Source: Leucocoprinus leucothites (Eukaryota; Basidiomycota; Agaricomycetes; Agaricales; Agaricaceae). Taken from it: 64,000 nucleotides of DNA. Position 1 is the first letter of the stretch, and each line of letters opens with the position of its first letter. A model generated the notes under the pieces. It was not told where the DNA came from, did not search any database, and worked only from the letters and a program-made list of their open reading frames with translations. This document shows positions 20,451 to 32,700 of the stretch, one piece after another. The stretch lies in contig JAACJO010000005.1 of assembly GCA_013368445.1 (NCBI GenBank), forward strand, positions 124,001-188,000. The letters are read 5' to 3'. A program made the position numbers and the translations under genes.

Positions 20451-23400
20451 ATGTCAAACGTAAAACTGTATGTTCGATTCCCGCTCTGGCCTCTTCTTTG
20501 TTGTTAACTGTTTGCCCGAAAGTACCCTTCGTCCGCCCCCCAATGTCGACTTTGTTCATGGTGTGTGTCTTTCTTCGCGACCATTACAGGGGTTCTGAGT
20601 TCTTTTGCAGGATATCCAGGGATCCCACCAAGCCAAGACAGGCCGCAGGCTGCAGTGAAAGGGGTCTGTATAAGGTGTTCTCTACAGCATGAGCATCAGT
20701 TCTGACCCTTGTGAGTAAGGCTATCGAGGTGCGAACACCAACGGCCGGTGTCAAGGCGCAATGGGTGCGCATCGAGCTGCGCAAGGTGGAGACACTCCCT
20801 GGAGGAGGGGACAGCAACACCTTCTACGACTACGTTGGGCCTAGCCCAGTCACGCTTTGGAGCGCACCCGATGAGTACAACATTCTGCGCACTGTGAGTT
20901 GTCTCTCATGTTAAAACATGAACGGACGCGCTCATTTTACTACAGCAAGACTTTCCCTTCTCAATACGGATACCAGAGTCGACGCCGCCCAGCGTAGCTC
21001 TTGAGAACCAGGGTGGGTATATACTTCCACATGCACTTGTACGAAGTGGGGAAATTGATCCTTGTCAATGTCACTGTAGCTGGGATCCGGTACGAACTGG
21101 TGGCTACCGTATGCACCAAGGGCAAAAGGTGAGCGAGGCTCAAAATTTTCCCTTAGGGTCTCTCGGTTGCTAATATGCCGCCCGTACCCTTCCCTTAGAG
21201 GATTCTTGCGTAAACGGAAGAATATTGTCACGAAAGAGATAGCGCCTGTAACCATTGACAAGCACGAACTGCATTCCACTTGGCCAGTATATTGCCAGCC
21301 AGAAAAACGACAGCTTGCTCAGGAGGGCGTTACGCTGATAGTGGAGCGACGACATACGTGTTACGGGCCAGGAGATCACATTAGCGTCGTAGCAACGCTC
21401 AAGTCCGATAATCTGCATACAGTCATTTTACGCGGCTTCGAAATGACAATGAAGGAAACGACTTTTTTCCGTGCCCAAGCATTCGCCGCGGCTCGCAAGG
21501 CAGCTCCATTAGTCAAAGTCGTTAACATTGGAGAGACAAAATTGGCGATCAACGCAACCCTTTACGGCGGGACGATGCACCAAGCGGAACTCTCCTGTCA
21601 GCTGCCTCCCAATCATACCACGACGACTCTGAATGCGGCTCGTCATATCGATGTGACGTATGTACTGTCTGTCAAGGCATTGATGGGAACTGGAACACAT
21701 ATAACTATGGATCTACCTGTAATTATATCCAATTGGCAAAGGTGGGTATGATGATTCTTTGACTTGTTTATATACTTATTTTTGAGTAGATTCGTGTCTC
21801 AAGAAGCTATCAGGTACGGTCTCATTCTACTTGATGAATTGGTATAATCTTACCTGGACTCCAGGCGTATTGGCGTTGCACCTGCTCTATCTCTAGCTCC
21901 TGCATCGACGCCTGTCATGTCCGTAGAGCCGACGACTCCCACCAGAACGCAACAACCCGCAACAACCACTACGTTGCCATCCGCAACACACGGACGAACG
22001 CCATCTACTGGTCAATTTAACACCGTCCCCGCCTCAAATGCCTCGGGCCGCCCTGGGACTGCTGACGCTTCAGTTGTTCCGGATGAATTCGGTTATGGAG
22101 TCGGTTATGGCAAACCCTCTCAACGACAAGATAAAAAAGGTTATCAAAACGATATTACAACAGCGCGACCCACCACTGCCTCCTCCACCAACGCCGCGTC
22201 GACTGCTAGGAGACCTAATTCGGCCAGAGCGTCCAATGCAACCAATAGATTTACGATTACGAATGCTGAGCCGGAACTACCAGAAGACCAGCTACCCAGC
22301 AAGGTTCCAGCAAATGCTATAGCACCCGCTCGGAGTACATCAACTGGACAACCACAGAGGGTGTGGCCTACGGCAGAGGAGGAAAAGAGAGCTTACGAGC
22401 TCGCAAGGTCGAGAGTGGAACATACTCAAGGTGTTTCGGTAAGCGTCAACGTCTTTCATTGTGCGGGCTCATACTGACCTCTCCCTGGGACCAAAGCCAC
22501 CTGCCCCTGCTCCTGCCGTCGCTACTCCACCTGCTACCAAAGCATCTTCGTCAGGTCCCCCCAAACAGCAATGGCTTTCAGCAGCGGAGGAGAAAGCACT
22601 GTTGTTCGAAAAGGCACAAGCAGCCGTTAATAAAGTGCAGCGCCAGGCAGCTGAAGCTGAACGAAGCTCAGGATCGGGCCCCGGAAGTGGAAGCAGTAAA
22701 CCAACACCTTCGGAGATGTATCAACAAGCGATGGCCAACGTCAATGCTAATGCCAACCGGAACCCGCCTTCGACAACTCATATATCACCGTTGTCCGGCC
22801 AATCTCGAAAAATCACATCTGGTGTTTCCAAGGTTCCTCAATATTTGACGGCAGAACAGGAGAAAGAAGCATTGAAGCGATTCGAGGAAGCTAGGATGGC
22901 TGTGGACAGACTACAGAATTCCAATTCGGTGGCACAGGCGCCTATCGCTTATGATTCGTTATACCCGAAAGCCAGAGGACCTACGTCCGGTATGGCTTCC
23001 TCTGATGCGCCTCCATCATTTGAGGCTTCTGTTTCATCGGCTAATACCGCTTCTGGTCCTATGACTGCCATGCAAGAGAAAGCGGCCTTGGCTGAGAGGA
23101 TGCGGGTCAATGATGCTGTTCAACAGCCGAGTCAGTTCTCCACTCCACCTCCCGCATTCAATGCTCCGGCCGCTTCTGCGCCAGTGCCGACGTCGAATGC
23201 TCCTCCAGGCCAGAAAGATTATATGGATGCGGCTGCTGAGAAGGAGGCGTTGAAGAAGAAGTTTGAGGCGAGGGATGCTGCGAGGAAAAAATCCTCTGGC
23301 TCTACGGCGATTCCACCGAGGAATGCCTCACTAGCGGCCGGTGCGAGACCTACACCTACACCACCATCACCGAACTCTGGGCCAATCTCGAGTGCGAGTG

Positions 23401-23852
23401 CGGTGTTAAGTGCTGCTGAGGAGAAAGCGATGTTGAAGGCCAAGTTGGAAGCGAAGGATGCGAAGGCGCAGAAGAAAAGTGGAGTCAACGGACACCCACC
23501 AGCAAGCCTGAGAAATTCTCCCATCACACCTCCGCCTACATCTCCTTCCCCCGCCGCATCGTTCACTCGGCAACAACAGTATAGTCCTGCTATGGCTAGT
23601 GCCTCACTGACACCACCGTCGGCGCCTGGATCACCACCTCCCTTGATGCCTAGACCGCCGGTTGAGTATATCCAGGAAACGCGGGAAGAGGATGAGAGGG
23701 TGAGTAAGATCGCGATTGATGGTGCCAATTTGCCGATGGATGGGACGGAGAATGGTATCTATACGAATGGACATGTGCCGCATGGACAGAGTGGTGCTTT
23801 AAAAGTACCTGGGCCGCCTCCGCCTCTGCCGCCTAAACCTGCTGGAGAGTGA
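20451..23852 (+). CDS. Arrestin-related trafficking adaptor-like protein with long repeat-bearing C-terminus
   Basis: Exon 1 is 17 nt (MSNVKL). It is followed by TLRPPPNVDFVHGYPGIPPS, AAVKG, AIEVRTPTAGVKAQWVRIEL, and the arrestin sheet (DFPFSIRIPESTPPSVALEN, GIRYELVATVCTKGK, GVTLIVERRHTCYGPGDHIS). These are typical of fungal arrestin-related adaptors of the Ldb19/Art1 kind, which recruit ubiquitin ligases to plasma-membrane transporters; that role is inferred. From about 21917 the protein becomes Ser/Pro/Thr-rich and low in order, and carries six related charged blocks of the form A(A/E)(E/Q)EK..L followed by an Ala/Arg/Glu helix. It ends PPPPLPPKPAGE (an SH3-ligand-like proline run). Introns seen include 22439-22496. 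A canonical PPxY motif for Rsp5 was not seen. Confidence 0.8.
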
Positions 23853-25310
23853 AGATGTGAAGTAATGGAGGTCACAGACGGACAACTGGATCTCGCTTGA
23901 GGGGTACACCCGTTTCCGTTTTCCCAGAAGATGAAAAACCTAATGATGTGGACAGTGTTGTCGACTTGTTATCATTGTGGAGGACATGACTTTGTGGATT
24001 TCATGTCTCTTATGTTTGGTTTCAGCGGAAAGGACTCGCCCGTAGTTTCATCTTTTTCTCCATTCGCCAATCGCTTTCCTTATGTTTTGTTTTTCTTTTC
24101 GAGTGCTTGATCTATCTTGCACTTTGTGTCTTTTCTCTGAGATATGTATATCCCCTGCACTCTCCTTTGATATACCTCCAACCTTCTTCCTGATCTCCAT
24201 CTTTGTGCAACAAGAATATTGGATCGGCAGATGCTTGAGCGTTTGCTTAAGTGCTTGGTGTTTGTTGTCTAGTTAATTGATCTAGTTCCCCCACTCATTG
24301 ACTCATTGTTTTTTCCTTTTATCATTATGTATGCAGTCCTTTCCCCACCCAATATTACAGCTACTATTGATCTATCTACACATGGCCGTTGCTATTGGAA
24401 TAAGGTTGGGTCCCGGCAGCTTGAAAATGCACGGGTGTACAATATTTGAGGTGGTTGCGTCCAGAGTGGAGTCATAGCACAGATAGTTGTTTCGGAGTAC
24501 CATTTTGTCTGTCAGAATTTCACTGAGTACGGAACATGAATTGTGTCGTGGCCATCCGTACGTTTTAGACCATGCTTTTCGGTATCTCTTTTACCCTGCG
24601 CGGCTTTTCACCTTGAGAAAGTATCATCAAGTGAACTTGCGGAAGGGAGATGATCTGTGGCTTGTCAAAAATGCTACGGAGCCAGGCTTCCGACGGCTAG
24701 TGAAATATCCAACGTGGCATACAGTTATGTCTCCGACAGAAAAAGCTGAGTGGGACGTCTGACCGCATCGGATCTGTGATACATGTTCCGATTGATCAAG
24801 GTTAATTGCTCTAAGACTATTTAAGTTCAATGACATTGTCCTCCTGGACCACGTAAAAAAGAGGCTCCTAATAATGATTAAGGTCAGAGAAGCCTACACG
24901 CTTCTCAATTTTTGAGAACGTACTGAGGACTTCGTAGGCGAAGCATCACTCAAATTCCAGTGACTCGATGTTACTTTAGACTGCTGAGAGACGCAGCCAT
25001 TATTCGTGTGAGACTGTAATACTAGATGAACGGCCCCCAAAGTCTCGCTGGTGTGTGAGCTGGGCTGCGGTTCGAGCGAATGTAAAACTTGAACTTGAGC
25101 CTGATGGTCGAATCTACAATAAAGTGACGACTTGCAGAAGACTTGTTCGACGAGTGGTAAATAGTTCATCTGGAATAGCTAACAGGTTTACAGGACACAA
25201 GCCTGGATCGAGAAGATTATGGGTGAAAGTGAAACGGTGGAAAATATCATGGCCAGCGATTGTGGCTGACAACTGACGAACAAAGGCACTCATATCAAGC
25301 GCTTATGAAT
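23853..25310. other. Intergenic region; right part repeated before NACHT copy C
   Basis: 23853-24300 is the probable 3' flank of the arrestin gene (pyrimidine-rich). From about 24740 to 25310 the sequence is clearly related to 40490-41040: both contain GAGTGGGACGTCTGACCG, then TTCAATGACATTGT, then AGGTCAGAGAAGCCTAC. No protein is recognised in either copy. Confidence 0.6.
24740..25310 (+). repeat. Upstream repeat of the NACHT cluster, copy 1
   Basis: Diverged direct repeat of 40490-41040. It lies about 0.5 kb before NACHT copy A, as its partner lies before copy C, so it belongs to the duplicated unit. It is absent before copy B, where the ectopic mosaic (30031-33957) takes its place. Confidence 0.65.
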
Positions 25311-25765
25311 AAGTATAGGCCGGGGCTTGGGCTGGGGGGACGCGTTAGCGTGCCGGACCCCGAAGCGAGGAGCCGCCAAGTGGGACTTGCTTCGTGGATT
25401 TGGTGTTGTGTCCCGTTAATGCCACTGCTCGAGTGTTACGAAAGTTTGTGTATTGCTGAAACACTACCATTTTTATTTTAACATGGCATGTCTATTGCAA
25501 TAAAACAAGGGTGGAAGGGAAGGAAGTGAAAGCGGCAGAACGGAAGTACGTCGACGTTGCATTGGATCGTGAGGTGTTGGTGAGAAGGAAAAGGTGGGCA
25601 ACCAAGCTGGACGCTGGGTGCCATTGTAAGGCACCTTGGCACCGCCTACTCAATCAACCTATTTATACTTTCGGCATTCTCCTATTCGCCATGCATAGCA
25701 CTTCGGCGCTCAGCCAGCACTCAACAGCTTAGGTCTAGCCTTGATCTGCGCTTCCATCCTCCACT
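25311..25765 (+). promoter_or_regulatory. Promoter region shared by the NACHT copies (copy A version)
   Basis: Closely matched by 34060-34497, and in its last 200 bases by 41166-41359. It contains a GC-rich block, GACGCGTTAGCGTGCCGGAC (25340-25359), conserved before copy B (34079-34098) but missing before C. It also contains TATTTATACTTTCGGCATTC about 110 bases before the ATG, a probable TATA element kept in all three copies (TATTAATACTTTC in C). The function as promoter is inferred from position and conservation. Confidence 0.55.
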
Positions 25766-28700
25766 ATGTCGAACATCATTAAATCTGTGAAGAAGAGATT
25801 CAAACGTACAAGGGATCCGTCGCGTCCCACTCCGGCCTTCATGGACGATACCCAACGACAAAGCTCTGGCTCAGATCGACCAGTCACAGCTATCGGAGAC
25901 GGTGGTGACCGGGAGGGTTTACTGAAAGAGGATCAGATCATTGGTGAGCTAAGGTCACTTGTAGCTACGGTAGTGAACCTCACGCCGTTATTTTGCCCTT
26001 GATCGACAAAGTGGGCCTACAACCACATGGAGGAGAAATCCACGAAGAAACGCACACTACACAAGGGGAGGTCAACCCCGAGGAACCAACAAATGCTAGC
26101 ATAAGTCTTCAACCCTCAGGTATGGCTATGTTCGTGCTTCCTCTAATCCCTTGTTTGAAAAACCGCAGGTCCAGGTCACTCGATCAGTCCTCAACCGAAT
26201 ATCGATACCCATGCAGGCTCATTCTTTCAAGGGGCTCACGATATCACGATGAATCAACCAGTGATGATGTTGAACGTTGTGAGCAATGAACGTGAGATAT
26301 CTGGTGAGTATGAGCCTTGCAGTCCGTGTTATTGCGCTCACGATCTCGGCCTGCATAGCGCTAGAACGCTTAGCCAAGAAAGCAAATGCAGACGCTGCAC
26401 TTGATTCCCTAGCTAGATTCCCCCCTCCTCGCTGCCACGAGGCAACTCGTCAATCGCTCCTTGGCCAGGCGACAAAGTGGCTAGCTGATCTGGATCGAGA
26501 ATCACCGCTGTTGTGGCTCTTTGGTCCTGCGGGGTCAGGAAAATCTGCCATCGCCCAGACTATCAGTGAATATTGCCAGGAGAGGGGTTGGCTGGGGTCG
26601 ACATTCTTTTTTTCCCGACCCAACAAACGTGATGATCCCAATCGCGTCATCCCTTCTCTCGTCCATCAGCTGGCAATCGCCAACCCCACCTACCGCCAGG
26701 CTGTAACTCAGTTGCTCACTTTGGATCCTACTATACTGGAGAAAGCGCGTCATGTACAATTTGACCAGTTGATTGCCAAGCCTGCCGTGAATTTCAAGAT
26801 CCAATCCTCGGACCGCCAGTCCCATCCAATCCTCATGCTACTCGACGGACTCGACGAGTGCAATACGGACTCAGCCCAACGGGAATTCATCCGGCTCATT
26901 GCAGCATTCTCTGGGACATGCAAAAGGCTTCGTCTCCCTTTTGTTTGGATCATCGCTAGTCGCCCCGAGTGGCAGATCATTTCGGAGATTGACGAATTGT
27001 CAACTTCTGTGAACATCTGGCGGGAGCAACTTCATATTGACACTCCAGAGGCTCATGAAGATGTTTCAGCTTTTCTTCGCGACGAATTTGCACGTATACA
27101 TAGAAAGTACAGATATTCCTTTACAGTAGGGGCTCAATGGCCAACCGATGCCCAGTTTCTCATTATCACCTCGTCCGCCAATGGTCTCATGCTATTCGCC
27201 GATATTGTCATCAAATTCGCGGATGATGACAACTTTAGCAACCCGGCCGCTCAATTGCAAATATGTGTGGAGTTTTTGAAGGGAAACCTCACGCCAGAGG
27301 ATGGAAATCCGTTTGATCCACTTGACGCCTTGTATAGGGGAATCCTATCAACCATCGATCGACGTATCCTCCCAGTTACACGGCAAGTTTTGTCGATCCC
27401 TGTTTTTGTAGACAACGAGTTCGAGGACATTGCGGCACAGGCAATAGCCAGCTTCTTTCACCTTGATCAGGCAACTTTCTATAGTGCACTACGGAGGCTC
27501 CATGCTGTTCTCCGCATCCCAGCTCCCAGCGACGCTCAAGACGAACCGCTTTCATTCTACCATGCATCCTTTAAAGACTTCCTTAAACTTGAATTTCAAT
27601 CAGGAGGATTTGGTCTATCTCAACCGGAAATGGTTCTTTCCATCGTAAGAAATCACCTACGCTGGCACATCGAGTGTAAACTTGAAGAAACAGATGGGAA
27701 AGCAATATCTGGTTAGCAAGATTCCCATTATCTTTTTCAACGACCTGACGTGGAACCCTGTCGTCAGAGATGGCACCCTGGATATCACGGAAATCATTCG
27801 ACGAATTGGCGCGTTTCGTCGAGAAACCTATATGGGAGCTGTGGGGTGCCGTAGCAGACTACGATATCTCCCAATTGTGCGATGTTCTTTGCGAGTATCA
27901 TTTTTGCGATGCGCCATTTGAAGGTCAGCCATACGGAAATTTTGGCACCCGTGCAACTACACGTCTACTTTGTGCACTAGCCACATATGTGCGTTCCCTC
28001 ATCTGAGACAGTGGAATTCAAAATGCTCATTGTGAGAGCAGAGTATCAGTAGTGGATGTCCGGATAGACACCGCATCCTCCGCGCCCAGCCTGTGGATCC
28101 GGTTGACGACCAGCTTCTTGAAAAATACGCTTTTTTGATCAATGCTCGAACCAACTGGGCAAAGTTAGATACTTATTTCATGGAGACGATACAGAACAAT
28201 CATTGGCATTTCACCTTCGTATCCAAGCAGGATCCGTACGACAACGACAGTACCTTGGACTTCTGCCGAGATCACCTCTGGGACAACAACTCGACGTACT
28301 TCTTCCTTGGTCACGGCACAAAAACTGTTCTCGTATTTGCCTCTAGGGAACAAGTGGAGCTTGAAACTTATCTCAATGAAGCTTTTGAATCGACAGTTAA
28401 ACTTCATTCCCTTGGCGGTGTAGGCTATCCATGTGCGCCCGAGCGCGTCTGTGGTCTCATTCGGCGTCACATGATCACTGACTCTGGAAGCCATCCCAAC
28501 ACCGACGTATCCCAGCCCTTCGTCCATGCCTTTAGTTTGGCTACTCATATTGTCGCCTTCATCAATGACCACCCATATCATGACTATGCGACGCGTCTCA
28601 ACATAATGATGGATATTCTTTCCCAATGTGAACCCGGAGACCAAGACCACATCCTTCAGTGTCTATGCAAGCAAATCATTCCTGATAATCTGATTTCCAT

Positions 28701-29758
28701 ATCCGAGCACATTCTGGTTCTCTTAGCATGTTTTTCGTACTGTCAGGAACTTACTCCTCTTTATTTAACAGCAATTTCTGCAGAAAATATTGGCACGATC
28801 TTATCAGTTGATTGTGCCAGCCTTCGATTGGCACTTCGTGTTCTCAGTCCATTCATCATCAAATGCCATCTCCCAATCCCAAATTCGACCAAACCTGTAG
28901 AGTTTGTTTCCCTCAGCCTTCCTCGTGAAAACCAGACGTTTAGTTCTTTTGACTTGCTTGACCAAGCCGGAAGACTATTCTTTGATATTGATGGACAAAT
29001 CTGGTTGGATATATCAGCTCAGCTTGTTTACTACTCCAACACGTTCCTCAATGATACATGCACCCTCTCATGTAATGTTTCCATACATGTTCGTCTTCAG
29101 ACCAAGACTAATAGCATATTGGTTAGCATCTATGGCCGATTCTATGGATTGCAAGGTTGAGCATTCTTCGCCTTCAATTCTCCAGGATTGCTCCTCTAAA
29201 CTCTCGAATGACATTATATGCGCAACATGGACCGCGTTGCACATAGCCGCACTCAAAATGCCGAGTGATGCGGTGACGGCATTTTGGAAGCTCCGCTGCT
29301 GTCATTTGGATCAATGCATGATGAGCTGGGCTGCCACTGGGCACAGTTTCTTGGGGTTTGTGAACATAATTTATGAGCTGGTGTGTATTTGTCTTCTTAC
29401 TTGGGTGAATACTCACTTAGCATTACCTTGGTCTTTCCAGGATGAAATAGATGGCCTGGGACCTCCTGTCCGTACGCACGCAAAATTCGACACGGACAAA
29501 CAACTCTTGGAAAAGTGGGCAGCAATGAAAGTAGATTATGAGCTCGCGGAATTCCCAATTGTAAGCACCACACGAACTCCCAGAAAATATAGAACTAACA
29601 ATCTTCAGGAAAATATATGGCATGCCGTTGTCCTACCCTTATCACTACACTATGATTTCGACGATTCAGCAATATCCGACAACACTGTATCCTGTAAAGT
29701 TTTCCTGTTGGGCCATGGAGACAATTCTTGTTTGATCGCCTGTGTGGAGGATCTATAG
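25766..29758 (+). CDS. STAND/NACHT NTPase (NLR-like), copy A, apparently intact
   Basis: About nine exons encode roughly 1100 residues. The N-terminus (MSNIIKSVKKRFKRTRDPS) is basic, then comes a low-complexity part and the block AGSFFQGAHDITMNQPVM, a 'GA' segment of the kind often placed before NACHT in mushroom STAND proteins. The NACHT domain has Walker A GPAGSGKSAIAQ, Walker B ILMLLDGLDEC, a sensor-like WIIASRPEW and the downstream FYHASFKDFL motif. Such proteins are NTP-driven switches used in fungal self/non-self recognition and cell death; that is family knowledge, not shown here. The C-terminal half (from about 28040) has no WD40, ankyrin or TPR repeats that I can recognise. Introns near 25947, 26117, 26311, 27713, 27988, 29157, 29382 and 29561 keep the frame. 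The stop is at 29756-29758. Confidence 0.85.
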
Positions 29759-30030
29759 TAGGAAGCTAATCTACTAGTTACTACTCAAGCCTGTTTCCCC
29801 ATTGCTGGGGACATGTACAATTGCTAACACGGATATACTATCGCCAAAATTAACAACTGCTACAACTATGGACCATGTTCAAGAATCAATAACTGCGACA
29901 ACCGTGGACCACATTCAAGTCATCCTTAGCCGTAAACTGAAACCATCAATATATGTGCGAGGGCCACTAGATTAGATGAAACAAAATGAAGTTTCGTACC
30001 CTGAATCACACCAGAACAACAAGCGATCTG
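29759..30030 (+). repeat. Downstream flank of NACHT copy A, truncated
   Basis: Matches the 3' flanks of copies B (38485-38710) and C (45359-45580), including GGGGACATGTACAA(T/C)TG and CACACCAGA(A/G)CAACAAGC. The match ends abruptly at 30030. In B and C the flank goes on into a hydrophobin-like antisense gene; here it is replaced by an IML1 fragment. Confidence 0.7.
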
Positions 30031-31603
30031 CGTCGCTTTTAGGTCCCTGTACCCAAGTCCATTGCAGATGCCTTTAATCTCAGGAACAATGAAGAAGTGA
30101 CTGGGACTGAGGTCAGACGATTGAGCTGCTTTAGCCGCACCATGCGCATTTCTTAACTCCTCCCACAGGTCGATGACGAGACGTGTAATGCGATTTACAT
30201 TGAAGTGGTTTTTTAAGATCAATACCTGGGGCGCAATGATATGTGGAGGCTTGGGGAACAGTTAGTGGGCCAATGTGTGTTCACAAATCCAGTAGTGTCA
30301 TTCGTTGGGATGGTTGTGGCCAAGATATAGAACATCTATGTCAACAGGAGTAAGGTTGGTACTCAGTCATTCACCAGGAAGAATTGCACTCATGAACGAC
30401 TCTTGGTTTAATTTATGTCTCCTCCACAGTTGTGACATCATCAATCTTTCGCTCGTCCTCATTTCACGTGTATTTTATCAAGAGTGCGAAATACAAGGAC
30501 CCGCTGGTGGTGGTGCACGACGGGACGAGAGAGGGAACTGGTACAAGATTTTGTAAAGTCATCACCGACCACAAGGTACTTCACGAGTGGAAACTGGTCT
30601 TCGTCAGCATCAAGGACTCGTTTTGGGGTTTTCAGCGCGAGATCTTTTTGAATCACCACTACGGAGTTGTGCAGGGTGTGAAGGCAGATGTACGACCCCG
30701 TCTCATCGACCGACTCTCGCATGCTTATGATAGCCCTGTCCTGGAGGCTATCAACCTTAAACTTAATCCTGCTGACTCAACCCACTACATCGACCACCCC
30801 CTTTCTTTAACTGGTGCGATGGCTCTCCTAGTCAGTCCTGGCACCAGTTATTTTCACGTCGACAAACAACTCTTGCTCTTGGCTACCGCCGGGGATGCTT
30901 GACCAAGGCATGATTCTTGATCTGATCCTGTTGACAAAACCCCCGTTACACCAGAGCCCGATTTTTAGCTTCCAGGGTACAAAGCCAGAGACTAAGTTTG
31001 AGATTGAGGGTATATCCACCGACCCACTGGCAAGGGACCTTCTGTGGGGTGCCAATGATGGTGCCAGTTCCAAATCAAGGAAATTGAAGACTTTCTGGTG
31101 GGAAATGTTCTGAATTTCCATGATCTTCCGGGATAAGCAAATGGACCTACTGCTCAGACAGGACCGGTAAGGGCATCACTCTTGTCCTTCCTCCACTTGC
31201 TAATTGTGGACCACAGATTCGTGGCACGGGTTAAGATGTACGAAATTCAGATGCCCCGCTTACGAGAGGCTGACATTCCATCAAGCATTGAAGTTCCTTG
31301 CCTCCAGGTCATATCAGCTACCGATATTACTAGATTGGACGTGGAAGGAAAAATGCCTCTGATCAAGGCTGAGGCAGACAAATTAGACATGGATATCTTC
31401 TTTCTACGAACTGGTTTTATTGTACTCCCTTCCGCTGAGCCACAACACCCCCTTTCCGACTTGCAGAAAAGAGAAACTGCGGTATAATGGGATCTAGCAC
31501 AATTACGATAATCGAGGAGAATCACAGGTGCATCATTAAAGACTTACCAGACGAGGCGGTGGTAGCTAATATGCTTTCGACCGGTACCCCCACTGATCTA
31601 AGC
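30031..31603 (+). pseudogene. Partial, decayed copy of IML1 (exons 2-6 region)
   Basis: The sequence matches the intact IML1 gene from its intron 1 acceptor (about 47260) to about 48996, in the same orientation. Recognisable pieces include KDSFWGFQREIF, NHHYGVVQGVKADVRPRL, LTKPPLHQSPIFSFQG, KFEIEG and FVARVKMYEIQM. Exon 1 and everything after the middle are missing. An internal deletion joins the segment before TRPVFRSLSAK directly to the LISRVFYQECE part (near 30450), removing about 160-170 bases. There are several stops (for example TAG at 30328-30330, and one after WWEMF at 31111-31113). It ends at a sharp junction near 31603 with a fragment of another gene. It cannot make a functional Iml1. 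Confidence 0.85.
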
Positions 31604-32700
31604 CTGGATTTCCAAGGGTAATTAATTCTTTGTTTTGGATTGTTCAATCAAGGTGAATTGACTATGGATGCGTTTAGTGTCTGATGTGATTGGGATTTCT
31701 TTCATCTCCCATTTCAGTCCCACATACACAAGCTGTCTGGCACTGTGTTCCCGAGGTTATTGTCGGGCTGCGTATTCTCTTTTGCGGCCAGATCCGCTGT
31801 GGTGTCAAAACAAGATCGACTCCACACCCAAAATTGACACCTCACTCACAGCAATGCCTGTAGCATTTCGTTATTCCGTCTCGCGATGGGATCCACAGTG
31901 GAGAGCGTGTGCAGTGGTTTCCACTGTGCCATACTCATAGCTCGTCACAGTCTTTGTGTACAGTGTGTGGATTCATGTTAAATACGACATTTTGACTGAC
32001 TCAGATTCACCAGCCATGACATCTGACCTTGTTATTCTCGTCCTTTGTGCTTATATGCTCTCAAAGAATCGATGGTCAAATGATCTTGCGGCTCTCTTTC
32101 TCCATGATAGTAATGTAAGTCAAACTCAATTCTGTTGCAAGCTTCGTTTCCTGAGTTGTATTTGGGATAGATGTACTTCTATACTGTGTTCGGAGCCAAC
32201 CTCGTTCAGATGATCATGGGTTGTCTAGCTCTCAACTCCGTCACAAACATCATCGCTCTCTCTTTCGCCTTGGTTGTTTCCGCCATCGTGTCCGCAGCCA
32301 TCTTCCGCTACGCTTCCATCCGATAAGATGCCTTCTCTGGTGAAAAAAGCAACAACCCATCATCACAACAATGTAGTATTAATGGCACTAGGGTCAATCG
32401 TCTCGGGACACCTCGTATCCACCTGGCGCAGGGTGCATCTCACCACATTGTGACGAACGATATACCTTCCGGAGACTAGTCTAAAATATCTTATGCTGGT
32501 CATAGCCATCATTACACCCGTAGCACAACTGGTGGTGGAATTTCGGTACATAAAGTTGTTGACGTTGAGGTGGATAGTGAATATTTGAATCACCGGATAC
32601 TGTGAGTAGTTGTTCCTCGACAATGTGGAAAGTAAGCTAATCCTGGCCAGGAGTCCCTCTCACGAGACGATTTTTCGCATGAGAAAGGCCACGCACTGTG
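31604..32700 (+). pseudogene. Partial, decayed copy of the multi-pass membrane protein gene at 60303-61811
   Basis: From the splice donor after 'TWISK' (CCTGGATTT...GGGTAATTAATTC) to the final exon (GAGTCCCTCTCACGAGACG), this segment follows the intact minus-strand gene at 60303-61410 in inverted chromosomal orientation. Shared pieces are MPVAFRYSVSRWDPQ, YSVWIHVKYDI, DLVILVLCAYMLSKNRWSN, GANLVQMIMGCLAL and NRLGTPRIHLAQGA. The first exons are absent, the frame is broken in several places, and RYD after the last membrane segment is replaced by a stop. It is therefore a dead fragment. The neighbouring non-coding DNA up to 33244 was copied with it. Confidence 0.85.

Noticed and set aside
22363..22848. 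161-residue frame overlapping the arrestin-like gene
   Set aside because: Runs through an intron and lies in the wrong frame relative to the conserved repeats; a composition shadow.
23219..23728. 169-residue minus-strand frame within the arrestin-like gene
   Set aside because: Low-complexity Ala/Gly/Ser translation of the antisense of Pro/Ala-rich codons.
28165..28650. 161-residue minus-strand frame within NACHT copy A (and its counterparts in B and C)
   Set aside because: Antisense to a conserved coding exon; conservation is explained by the sense gene.
29157..29186. Short intron ending at the CCAG before GATTGC in the NACHT genes
   Set aside because: It gives a stop immediately; the acceptor about 60 bases further (ending ATAG at 29246) keeps the frame in all three copies.
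30026..31640. A second functional IML1 gene
   Set aside because: It lacks exon 1 and the C-terminal half including the DEP domain, and has stops and an internal deletion.
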